From an uncultured Veillonella sp. (GTDB lineage Bacteria; Bacillota; Negativicutes; Veillonellales; Veillonellaceae): a stretch of 28,305 nucleotides of DNA. This document shows positions 7,318 to 14,850 of this stretch, in pieces (position 1 is the stretch's first letter; every line of letters begins with the position of its first letter). A model generated the notes under the pieces. The model worked only from the letters and a program-made list of their open reading frames with translations. It searched no databases and was not told the origin of the DNA. The translations under genes were made by a program, and so were the position numbers. The stretch lies in contig NZ_CALLVP010000115.1 of the NCBI RefSeq assembly GCF_938010505.1, forward strand, positions 1-28,305, written 5' to 3'.

Positions 7318-8148
7318 ATGACACCGCAAGTTACAGATTTTTCGTTCTGGAATGAAATGTGGAAACAAAGTTATTATGATCGTGAGAAAGGGATTCGGGC
7401 GAATCCATTATTAGAGTATTGGGACAAGCGGGCCAATGATTTTTCTCTTATGCGTAAAAGCAATGACTACGACTTTGGGCGGAAGGTATATGCTGCGTTA
7501 AGTAGTGTCTTAACACCTGATTCTAGCATGTTAGATATAGGTGCTGGTCCAGGTTCTTTCACAATTCCTTTTGCTCAACATATTAAATCTGTTACTGCTA
7601 TTGAGCCGTCAAAGGGCATGGTGGCAGTCCTTAAAGAAAATGCCAAAGAAGTAAACGTTGAGAACATTAACATCATTGAAGAATTGGTGCAGGACTTACC
7701 TCAAGACGGCTCTCCAGATTTTCGATTTGATCTGGTAACCATATCTCTTGTGCTTTGGATGTTCCCTGATGTGTGGCCTCGGCTTTTACAAATGGAACAA
7801 TATTCTAAAGGCTATTGTGCAATCGTAGCTGGCATTCCTGATTGGAAGAATCCTCGGGAAGCTAGCAAATCTGATGTACAAGAGTTTCAAATTCTGTATA
7901 ATATGTTACTTTCACAAGGGCGCTCACCTAATGTAAGTATCATCGATTATAGATGTGAACGTACTGTAGAAGATGAAATCGAGTGCCGAAAGATTATATA
8001 CGAACAGTACTATGGAGACTTAACGCCAGCAGCAGAGGAACAAATCAAAAAAGAAATCATAGCAAAATCTAAGGACAATAAATGTTTGATTTCCTCTCGG
8101 TCTGCTATAATTTGGTGGAATCCTAAGGAAGTTGTGTCACACACCTAA
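7318..8148 (+). CDS. class I SAM-dependent methyltransferase
   Basis: 276 aa, starting at ATG 7318 behind AGGAGG. Rossmann-type methyltransferase motifs are clear: motif I LDIGAGPGS (residues 72-80), the acidic end of strand 2 at TAIEPSKG (Glu 96), and motif IV-like FDLVTISLVLWMFPDVW. The N-terminal 60 residues (WNEMWKQSYYDREKGIR) are helical and probably form the substrate lid. The substrate cannot be read from the sequence; small molecules are likely. This is the intact version of the pseudogene at 4648. It is followed 36 bp later by an acetyltransferase gene and may share its transcript. Confidence 0.85.
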   Translation: MTPQVTDFSFWNEMWKQSYYDREKGIRANPLLEYWDKRANDFSLMRKSNDYDFGRKVYAALSSVLTPDSSMLDIGAGPGSFTIPFAQHIKSVTAIEPSKGMVAVLKENAKEVNVENINIIEELVQDLPQDGSPDFRFDLVTISLVLWMFPDVWPRLLQMEQYSKGYCAIVAGIPDWKNPREASKSDVQEFQILYNMLLSQGRSPNVSIIDYRCERTVEDEIECRKIIYEQYYGDLTPAAEEQIKKEIIAKSKDNKCLISSRSAIIWWNPKEVVSHT

Positions 8149-8184
8149 GATATAGTTGATAAATGGATTAGAAAAGGCAGTAGC

Positions 8185-8628
8185 ATGATTAATATCGTTA
8201 AGGGCGATAGGGCGATTACCTATACCGAAGAAAAAAGCTTTACCCCTCAGCAGGTAGCAGAACTGTTTTTATCTGTTCGTTGGGTGGTGGGAAAATATCC
8301 GGACCGATTATACAAGGCTTTGATGAACTCCTCGCGCGTGATTTCTGCTTGGGATGGCGATCGTTTAATAGGTCTTATTCGTCTTATGGACGATAGTGAG
8401 CTTGTATGCTTTATAAACTATGTGCTAGTTCATCCCGATTATCATGGCCGAGGTATTGCAGGTCATTTGTTAGAAATGGTGAAAGATGCTTACAAGTCTT
8501 ACTTGTACATTAATGTTATGATTGGTGATAGCAAGAATGCGCCATTTTACGAGAAGCATGGCTTTAAAGTAAAAGAAAATTCCTTACCGATGCAATATCG
8601 TAATGTTCCTAAATATACGAAAAAGTAA
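8185..8628 (+). CDS. GNAT family N-acetyltransferase
   Basis: 147 aa. The acetyl-CoA binding motif is visible as YVLVHPDYHGRGIAGHLLE (residues 79-97, with the RGIAGH pyrophosphate loop), preceded by strand LIGLIRLMDD and followed by FYEKHGFKVKE, the usual closing element of the fold. The substrate is unknown. The ribosome site is AAGGCAG, 5 bp before ATG. It follows the methyltransferase by 36 bp without an obvious terminator, so they are probably co-transcribed. It is followed by the 14-bp inverted repeat listed below. Confidence 0.85.
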   Translation: MINIVKGDRAITYTEEKSFTPQQVAELFLSVRWVVGKYPDRLYKALMNSSRVISAWDGDRLIGLIRLMDDSELVCFINYVLVHPDYHGRGIAGHLLEMVKDAYKSYLYINVMIGDSKNAPFYEKHGFKVKENSLPMQYRNVPKYTKK

Positions 8629-8634
8629 ATAGAG

Positions 8635-8722
8635 ACAAAGGCTACACAAGATCAAGGTGCCGATTTAATAATATAGTTTATAAATTAAATGGGGACATTA
8701 CTAATCAATGTGTAGCCTTTGT
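8635..8722. repeat. 14-bp perfect inverted repeat around a 60-nt AT-rich core
   Basis: ACAAAGGCTACACA (8635-8648) and TGTGTAGCCTTTGT (8709-8722) are exact reverse complements. As a hairpin with a TTTGTTGTTT tail it could terminate transcription from the GNAT gene. The unusually long loop also leaves open a tiny mobile-element remnant. Confidence 0.55.
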
Positions 8723-8799
8723 TGTTTAAACATTATATACTTAAATAAGTAAATTAATACATTGTGTGTCTATTGTATAGAGTGGGAGGTATTATAAGT

Positions 8800-9540
8800 A
8801 TGTTTTCCTGGTTAAAAAATCTTTTTTCTTCTAATAAAGAATCTCTTGATTCTCATACGAGAGTAGAAGCTACAAAGTCTGTCGAGCAAAATTCTGATTT
8901 ATTGGATGATGAACTGGACCCTTGTACTATTGGGTGGGATGAGATTACTGCAGAATGTGAACGTGTATATCCTGGTCAAACAGATCCTATGCATTTTGGA
9001 ACGTTGATAAACTGGCGGCTTGGTGGCGATAGCCCTCTTGATGGTATCAGTGTGTATGATGATGGAGATAATTGGCATTTTGTAACATATGGTTTGTCCG
9101 AGCTGTATGAAAAGGATAGCGAAGATCCTACAATTAGTGGTTACGGCATGGAGTTTACTTATCGTTTAGATAAAGCAAGTGCCAACGATGATGAGATCAG
9201 AAGTGTTTGTGGTGTATTACAACAAATTGCAAAATTTACTTTTACTGCTGGAGAAATTTTTAAACCTTATGAATATCTTTATAGTGGGCAAACAGAAGGC
9301 ATAGACTCAAATAATAGTTCCAATATTGTTGGCTTTATTACTATTCCTGATGCTAAATTGCAGCCCCTTGATACTCTTAATGGCAAATTAGAATTTGTAG
9401 AGTTCATCGGTGTGACTAACGAAGAATTACTTGCTGTAAAAGACAAGAAGATGACAGTACAAGAATTATATGAGTTGTTGGGGACTGATGTAACATCTTA
9501 TAATAGAAATCCGGTTCTTGAGTACAATGGTGCTGAGTAA
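8800..9540 (+). CDS. SUFU (suppressor of fused) domain protein
   Basis: 246 aa from ATG 8800, chosen because GGGAGG (8784-8789) sits 10 bp upstream; an upstream GTG at 8764 lacks a ribosome site. A lysine-rich start (FSWLKNLF) and an acidic linker lead to the SUFU fold: GWDEITAECERVYPGQTDP, LINWRLGGDSPLDGISVYDD, WHFVTYGLSELYEK and SGYGMEFTYRL, then FIGVTNEELLAV. Bacterial SUFU proteins are a known, frequent immunity family in polymorphic toxin systems (Zhang, Aravind and colleagues). No toxin is present next to it. It is monocistronic, ending before a terminator. Confidence 0.85.
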   Translation: MFSWLKNLFSSNKESLDSHTRVEATKSVEQNSDLLDDELDPCTIGWDEITAECERVYPGQTDPMHFGTLINWRLGGDSPLDGISVYDDGDNWHFVTYGLSELYEKDSEDPTISGYGMEFTYRLDKASANDDEIRSVCGVLQQIAKFTFTAGEIFKPYEYLYSGQTEGIDSNNSSNIVGFITIPDAKLQPLDTLNGKLEFVEFIGVTNEELLAVKDKKMTVQELYELLGTDVTSYNRNPVLEYNGAE

Positions 9541-9625
9541 TAACTATTAGTAATATTAAAGAAATTAATTGATAAAAAGAGATTAAAGCATATTCAATTC
9601 GGATTGGATTTTAATAAAATAAGCT

Positions 9626-9659
9626 GAAAGCCTTGCTAATAGTGGGCTTTCATTTTTTT
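9626..9659 (+). terminator. Rho-independent terminator
   Basis: GAAAGCC (9626-9632) pairs with GGCTTTC (9645-9651), followed by ATTTTTTT. It lies about 85 bp after the SUFU gene. Confidence 0.8.
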
Positions 9660-9710
9660 ATTTACAGTGAAGTAGCAAATATCGATTATAGCAGTACCCC
9701 TATATGTTTA

Positions 9711-9739
9711 TTGACACTGTATACCCCTCATGCTACGAT
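9711..9739 (+). promoter_or_regulatory. sigma-70 promoter of the cobalamin-controlled operon
   Basis: A full consensus TTGACA (9711-9716), a 17-bp spacer and TACGAT (9734-9739) lie directly upstream of the riboswitch. Transcription would start near 9746. Confidence 0.7.
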
Positions 9740-9759
9740 GAGAAAAATCACATATGATT

Positions 9760-9925
9760 GAGTTAGGTGTCTATTGACTTAATAGAGAATTTGGTACAAG
9801 CCAAAGCGGTCACGCCACTGTAACAGCGAGGTACTTTGCATAGAGGGTGAAATGCTCTCGGTCACTGAAGTTTTTGGGAAGGCGCAAAGTAACGTTAAAC
9901 TGGAGCCAGGAGAACTGCCTAATTA
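9760..9925 (+). promoter_or_regulatory. cobalamin riboswitch
   Basis: The conserved blocks of the B12 aptamer appear in order: GTTAGGTGTCTATTG, AATAGAGAAT, a GGT then AAGCCAAAGCGGTCACGCCACTGTAA (core block, written here as GCGGTCACGCCACTGTAA), a variable arm, and the B12-box-like AGCCAGGAGAACTGCC. A strong terminator follows at 10056. By family knowledge, binding of adenosylcobalamin or a related corrinoid switches the downstream importer off; here the mechanism is likely premature termination. Confidence 0.92.
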
Positions 9926-10055
9926 ACAATTGCCAATTGACCTGCGAGTGACGGGGATGGGGATTTGTATAGGTGAATTTCATACTAGCTTTGGGTGTTG
10001 AAAATTCATACTATATGTTAGCTTATTAGGCGTGGTGTATAGTCTAGTTGAGAGT

Positions 10056-10095
10056 ACAGCCCGTTTCCTCTGTGTGGGGGAAACGGGCTGTTTTG
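10056..10095 (+). terminator. strong terminator, expression platform of the riboswitch
   Basis: ACAGCCCGTTTCC (10056-10068) pairs perfectly with GGAAACGGGCTGT (10079-10091), then TTTTG. It sits between the riboswitch and the first gene, about 43 bp before its start, as expected for a switchable terminator. The 130 nt between the aptamer and the hairpin presumably hold the antiterminator, which I did not resolve. Confidence 0.85.
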
Positions 10096-10137
10096 TATGT
10101 AGTAATAGTTTGTTAGTTAGAGTAGTGAGGTAGTTTT

Positions 10138-11307
10138 ATGATTAAGAAAAAGAGTTTTATGGCTTATATAGCCACAGTATTCATCCTAATTGTTAGTATG
10201 CTCATCGCTGCATGTGGAGGCCCTGGCGAAATGAAAAAGGATACGGCAAATAACAAGCCTATCGAAATTACGGACGTAACCGGTCGTACAGTGACACTTA
10301 AAAAACCCGCAGAACGCGTTGTTTTACAATGGAGTGGTTCAGGTGGCCCGTTCTTTACGATTTCAGCACTTATGGGTAAAGATACGCCGAAGGTTATCGC
10401 CGGTATGGATACATCTTTGCAGCAGTATAGAGCAGATATGTGGAAACACTTTACTACGGAAATGCCTGAATTAGCTAAGATTCCAGAAGTGGGAACAGTA
10501 GGGGATAAAAACTTTAATGTAGAGCAAGTTGTTGCATTACAACCAGATGTTATTTTTATTCCTGTTGATTTAAAAAATCAATATGAATCTGATGCTAAGC
10601 AAAAATTAGATGAGGCAGGCGTACAAACTATTTACATCGACTACCATGCAGAAAATCTCGAAAAACATCAGAAATCTATCGAAGCTATTGGTAAAGCTTT
10701 AGGTAAGGAAGAACGTGCAGCAGAAATTAGTAAATTCTATACGGATCATGTAACAAAGGTTCTTGATCGTGTAAAAACTATTAATAAACCAAAACCAACT
10801 GTGTATCTTGAAGTTGGCATGAAAGGACCTGAGGAGTTCAGCAATTCCTTTAGTGGTAATTACTCATGGGGGGCGTTGGCTACATTGTGTGGTGCCGATG
10901 TAATTACAAAGGATGTCGTTAAGAGAACCGCTCCAATTAATCCTGAATTTGTACTAGAAAAGAATCCAGATATTATTATGATTATGGGTTCTTACTGGCC
11001 TAAAAACCCAACATCCATGCGTTTAGGTTTTGAAGCAAATGAAGCACAATCTCAAGAGTTGTTGAAAGCTTTTACCACAGAACGTCAAGGTTGGAGTGAT
11101 TTAAAAGCCGTTGAAAATAAAGATGTATATTCCATTCATCATGGCCTTCCACGTGAAGTATATGATGCGGCGGTATTTGAATATTTAGCCAAAACTTTCT
11201 ATCCTGAAGAGTTTAAAGATGTTGATCCAGAAGCTACGCTTAAGGAATTCTATGATAAATTCCTTCCCTACTCTTATAGTGGTATCTGGTTTATGCATAT
11301 GAATTAA
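10138..11307 (+). CDS. ABC transporter substrate-binding lipoprotein, cobalamin/corrinoid type (BtuF/FepB-like)
   Basis: 389 aa. A type II signal peptide with lipobox LIAAC (Cys 26) anchors it to the membrane. The mature part is a periplasmic-binding-protein class III fold: EITDVTGRTVTLKKPAERVV at the start (the usual opening of siderophore/B12 binding proteins), VEQVVALQPDVIFIP, and EKNPDIIMIMGS. It delivers ligand to the permease encoded downstream. Riboswitch control makes cobalamin or a precursor the likely ligand; iron complexes or heme are alternatives for the family. It is followed after 100 bp by a paralogue. Confidence 0.85.
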   Translation: MIKKKSFMAYIATVFILIVSMLIAACGGPGEMKKDTANNKPIEITDVTGRTVTLKKPAERVVLQWSGSGGPFFTISALMGKDTPKVIAGMDTSLQQYRADMWKHFTTEMPELAKIPEVGTVGDKNFNVEQVVALQPDVIFIPVDLKNQYESDAKQKLDEAGVQTIYIDYHAENLEKHQKSIEAIGKALGKEERAAEISKFYTDHVTKVLDRVKTINKPKPTVYLEVGMKGPEEFSNSFSGNYSWGALATLCGADVITKDVVKRTAPINPEFVLEKNPDIIMIMGSYWPKNPTSMRLGFEANEAQSQELLKAFTTERQGWSDLKAVENKDVYSIHHGLPREVYDAAVFEYLAKTFYPEEFKDVDPEATLKEFYDKFLPYSYSGIWFMHMN

Positions 11308-11407
11308 ATCTGTTCAAATAATTAGGAGGGGTGATGTAACATCTGATTTTACACAGTGTAAGGCGGTATACAGGGTTTATTATTTAGTTATTAAGTGAGG
11401 TACTTTT

Positions 11408-12579
11408 ATGTTTAAGAAAAAGAAGTTTATGGCCTATCTTGCCACGGTGCTCCTGCTAGTTGTGAGCATGATTATGACAGCTTGTGGTGGTCCAGCAGAT
11501 ACAAAAAAGGATGCGGCACAATCTGGCAAACAAATTGAAATTACCGACGTAACGGGTCAAAAGGTTACGTTGAAAAAACCAGCAGAGCGCGTAGTAGTTC
11601 AATTGAGTGCTTCCGGTGGTGCGTTCTTGACTATGGCTGCGTTGCAAGGTAAAGATGTGGCTAAAACTATTGTTGGTATTGACCCTTATTTGAGCAAATT
11701 GCGTACAGATATGTGGGATCGCTACAAATCTGAAGTGCCAGAGTTGGAAAAAATTCCTCTCATTGTAACGTAAATGATAAAACATTTGATGTGGAAAAAG
11801 TAATTTCCTTAAATCCAGATGTTATTTTCATGCCTTTATACTTTAAAGATCAATATGAAGCTGATTATAAACCTAAAATCGATGCAGCTGGTATCCCTAC
11901 CATTTATATCGATTACCATGCTGAAAAGCTTGAAAATCACCAAAAATCTATCGAAGCTATCGGTAAAGCATTGGGTAAAGAAGAGCGTGCAGCAGAAATC
12001 AACAAGTTCTATACTGAACGTCTAACAAGAGTTATGGACCGCATTAGCAAAATCAATAAACCAAAACCAACTGTTTATATTGAAACAGGTAACGAAGGTC
12101 CGGAAGGTTTAGGTTTTGCGTATAGTGCAAACGTAGCCTGGGGCGCATTAGCAACTCAAGTTGGTGGCGACCTTATTACTAAAGATGTAGTTCAAAAGGC
12201 CGGTCCAGTTAACCCAGAATTTATTTTAGAAAGAAACCCAGATATCATCATGATTATCGGTTCTTACTGGCCTAAGAAACCGACTTCCATGCGTTTAGGT
12301 TTTGATACAAATGAAGCAAAATCTCAAGCGTTATTGAAAGCTTTCACCACAGAACGTCAAGGCTGGCCTGAATTGAAAGCGGTTCAATCTAAAAACGTTT
12401 TCTCTACTCACCATGGTTTACCTCGTGAAGTATATGACGTTGCAGTATTCGAATACTTAGCTAAAACATTCTATCCTGAGGAATTCAAGGACGTAGATCC
12501 AGAAGGCACACTTAAGGAATTCTATGATAAATTCCTTCCATTCTCTTACGGTGGCGTTTGGTTCATGCATTTAAACTAA
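11408..12579 (+). pseudogene. second substrate-binding lipoprotein of the same family, frameshifted
   Basis: This is a tandem paralogue of the preceding gene: same lipoprotein start (MIMTACGG, lipobox TAC), same opening EITDVTGQKVTLKKPAERVV and same C-terminus (SYGGVWFMHLN). A single missing base near 11765 shifts the frame. The first frame ends at TAA 11771-11773 after PELEKIPLIVT; the second reads NVNDKTFDVEKVISLNPDVIF and on. Adding one base gives a 390-aa protein matching the 389-aa paralogue. The site is not a homopolymer, so slippage-type phase variation is unlikely; a recent mutation or an assembly error fits. A fragment from ATG 11791 would lack the signal peptide. Confidence 0.85.
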
Positions 12580-12595
12580 GAAGGGGTTTTTCGTA

Positions 12596-13645
12596 GTGAC
12601 AGAAATTAACAATCAGTACGATTATAAGAAACAGAGTTATAAAAAACTATTGTTCATTATTATCGGATTGATCATTTGTGCGGTAAGTTTTGTTACCGAT
12701 ATTATTGTAGGTCCTGCATCACTTACGTTAAGTGATGTATGGCTCGCATTAACAGACCCTGCAGAGGTTTCCAAAAACGTATATGTTATTATTTGGTCGA
12801 TTCGTCTTCCGACGGCCATAATGGCATTGCTTGTAGGTGCTTCTTTGGGCATTGCTGGTGCTGGCATGCAGACTATCCTTGATAACCCGTTATCTAGCCC
12901 ATATACACTTGGTATATCCGCAGGGGCTGGCTTCGGTGCATCTCTTATGGTCGTTGTAGGCGCTAGTGCATTAGAGTTTTTAGGTGTCTTTATGGTTCCA
13001 TTTGGCGCCTTTGTATTTGCTAGTTTGACGAGTTTCTTTATCTATTCCATTAATAAGATTAAGAATTTCTCCTCAGAAACGATGATTCTTGCCGGCATCG
13101 GCATGATGTTCCTGTTCCAAGCGCTTCAATCCTTGATGCAATATATGGCGTCTCCTGAGGCCCTTCAAAACATCGTGTTCTGGACGATGGGGAGTTTAGC
13201 TAAGGCAAATTGGGTGAACATCTCTATTGTTCTTATCGTGCTAGCAATCATGCTACCGCTTATGATGAGAGAATCTTGGCGTTTAACAGCATTAAAATTA
13301 GGCGATGAAAAGGCTTCTGGCCTTGGTGTTAATGTTGAAAGCTTACGGGTAAAAGTGTTTGCATTCATCTCCATCATTACAGCCGTTGCTGTTTCTTTCG
13401 TTGGAACTATTGGTTTTATCGGTATTGTAGGACCACATATTGCACGTATGCTTGTAGGTGAGGATCAACGGTATTTCTTACCTCTCTCTGCAGTGTGTGG
13501 CATGGCGATTTTGTCTCTTGCATCTATTGCGAGTAAGATGCTCGTTCCTGGGGCGATGTTCCCAATCGGTATTGTGACGGCAATCATCGGTGTACCTTTC
13601 TTCTTCTCGTTGGTATTAACTAGGAAAAGGAGCTATTTCAAATGA
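12596..13645 (+). CDS. FecCD/BtuC-type ABC transporter permease
   Basis: 349 aa beginning with GTG 12596, behind AAGGGG. Multiple hydrophobic helices fit the ten-helix FecCD/BtuC fold. Signature segments include RLPTAIMALLVGASLGIAGA, QTILDNPLSSPYTLGISAG, SFVGTIGFIGIVGPHIARML (the loop that contacts the ATPase) and VPGAMFPIGIVTAIIGVPFF. It forms the membrane channel for the ligand delivered by the upstream lipoproteins. It overlaps the ATPase gene by 4 bp (ATGA). The cobalamin assignment is from the riboswitch rather than from the permease itself. Confidence 0.9.
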   Translation: MTEINNQYDYKKQSYKKLLFIIIGLIICAVSFVTDIIVGPASLTLSDVWLALTDPAEVSKNVYVIIWSIRLPTAIMALLVGASLGIAGAGMQTILDNPLSSPYTLGISAGAGFGASLMVVVGASALEFLGVFMVPFGAFVFASLTSFFIYSINKIKNFSSETMILAGIGMMFLFQALQSLMQYMASPEALQNIVFWTMGSLAKANWVNISIVLIVLAIMLPLMMRESWRLTALKLGDEKASGLGVNVESLRVKVFAFISIITAVAVSFVGTIGFIGIVGPHIARMLVGEDQRYFLPLSAVCGMAILSLASIASKMLVPGAMFPIGIVTAIIGVPFFFSLVLTRKRSYFK

Positions 13646-14418
13646 TTGAAGTTCATAATCTAACCTTTGGTTATTCCTCCACGGAAGACGGGCAAATCTT
13701 AAAGGGCGTTGATTTTGCTGCTAAAACAGGTAAATTGACTGCGCTCATTGGTACTAACGGTGCCGGTAAATCTACACTGTTAAAAACGATTATGGGTATC
13801 TTGAAAGGCAAGGGCGAGATTTCCGTTAATGGTAAACCTGTATCTCAATATTCTACAAAGGATTTTAGTAGTACAGTAAGCTATTTGTCTCAAGATAATG
13901 ACTGTAAAGTCAATCTAACTGTTTTTGAAGTCGTTATGTTAGGGCGCATGGGATCTATGTCCTTCCGTGTAAGCGATGAGGACATTGCAGCTACACAAGA
14001 GGTATTGGAACGGTTGAACTTGCAGAGGTTTGCTTCTCGTAGCATTATGGAGCTCAGCGGTGGTCAACGCCAGCTAGTGTTCATGGCGCAAGCCCTTGTA
14101 AAAGAACCTAAAATCTTAATTCTTGACGAACCTACCAGTGCTTTAGATTTGCACAAGCAATTTGACTTGTTAACATTGCTAAAAAGTCTGACTCAAGAAA
14201 ATGATTTTACAACACTCGTAACATTGCATCATCTTGATTTGGCGGCTATGTTCGCAGATGAAATCATCGTGCTCAAAGAGGGTACAGTATACGCTCAGGG
14301 TGCACCGAAAGACATCTTTACAGAAGCTATGATGGAAGATGTATACCGTGTTAAAACAAAAATTTATATGGATGATCGTGGTTTACCTCATGTTATTCCA
14401 CTCGAGGCGATTCCTTGA
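13642..14418 (+). CDS. ABC transporter ATP-binding protein (BtuD/FecE-type)
   Basis: 258 aa. Walker A GTNGAGKST (residues 37-45), Q-loop at LSQDN, ABC signature LSGGQ (138-142), Walker B ILILDEP (158-164) and the switch histidine in LVTLHHLD are all present, so the ATPase should be active. It energises the FecCD permease at the cytoplasmic face. Its start overlaps the permease stop by 4 bp, with AAGGAG upstream. It is the last gene of the riboswitch-controlled operon. Confidence 0.92.
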   Translation: MIEVHNLTFGYSSTEDGQILKGVDFAAKTGKLTALIGTNGAGKSTLLKTIMGILKGKGEISVNGKPVSQYSTKDFSSTVSYLSQDNDCKVNLTVFEVVMLGRMGSMSFRVSDEDIAATQEVLERLNLQRFASRSIMELSGGQRQLVFMAQALVKEPKILILDEPTSALDLHKQFDLLTLLKSLTQENDFTTLVTLHHLDLAAMFADEIIVLKEGTVYAQGAPKDIFTEAMMEDVYRVKTKIYMDDRGLPHVIPLEAIP

Positions 14419-14455
14419 GTATAAAAAGATAAAAGTTGAGAAATAAGCCGATGTG

Positions 14456-14473
14456 TAAATAGAATTCTATTTA
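14456..14473. repeat. 18-nt perfect palindrome
   Basis: TAAATAGAATTCTATTTA lies about 40 bp after the ATPase stop. It could be an operator, a hairpin in the mRNA tail or chance. Confidence 0.35.
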
Positions 14474-14546
14474 TACTAGTTTTGACCTAAGCAGTTAAAA
14501 ATAGATACTCTAGCTATTTAGGAGCTGTTATAGGTAATCACAACAT

Positions 14547-14583
14547 AGCTGCACTAACATATGAATTGTTAGTGCGGCTTTTG
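14547..14583 (+). terminator. Rho-independent terminator of the cobalamin importer operon
   Basis: AGCTGCACTAACA (14547-14559) pairs with TGTTAGTGCGGCT (14567-14579, one G-T pair), followed by TTTTGT. The 128 bp between the ATPase stop and this hairpin contain no gene. Confidence 0.8.
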
Positions 14584-14611
14584 TAAAATTCATAAAAATA
14601 CACTTATTTAT

Positions 14612-14850
14612 ATGGTATAATTATATAAAGAAGATAAGATAATATTTGATTAAAAACTGAATATAGGGTTCTATAGAAAGTATACTGTATACATAATTGA
14701 TAGTATAACTTCTTTTAATGGAAAATCGTATAAGTTTATCATTTCTATTATGAAAGGTTTATTGTTAACTTTTCATACTATTCATATATAGAAGAAAGGA
14801 GTGATTATAACTTTTTATGATGTTCATGTAAGTATGAAAGGAGTGTTTTT
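14612..14850 (+). promoter_or_regulatory. promoter and long leader of the protease-nuclease operon
   Basis: An extended -10, TGGTATAAT (14613-14621), lies about 230 bp before the gene at 14851. The leader holds a near-perfect hairpin (TATGAAAGGTT at 14749-14759 with AACTTTTCATA at 14767-14777), the palindrome-like GTATACTGTATAC (about 14679-14691), and GAAAGGAGTG twice (about 14794 and 14837). The first copy sits near a minimal ATG-ATG-TTC-ATG-TAA frame and the second is the real ribosome site. No clear -35 was found. Confidence 0.35.

Noticed and set aside
8764..8799. Upstream GTG start extending the SUFU gene by 12 codons
   Set aside because: GGGAGG lies inside this extension and serves ATG 8800; the extra residues do not look like SUFU sequence.
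11349..11361. Small palindrome TTACACAGTGTAA between the two binding-protein genes
   Set aside because: It is too short to call an operator without other copies or conservation.
11819..12025. 68-aa plus-strand frame within the second binding-protein gene
   Set aside because: It is a +1 shadow of the coding frame; the frame from 11791 aligns with the paralogue throughout.
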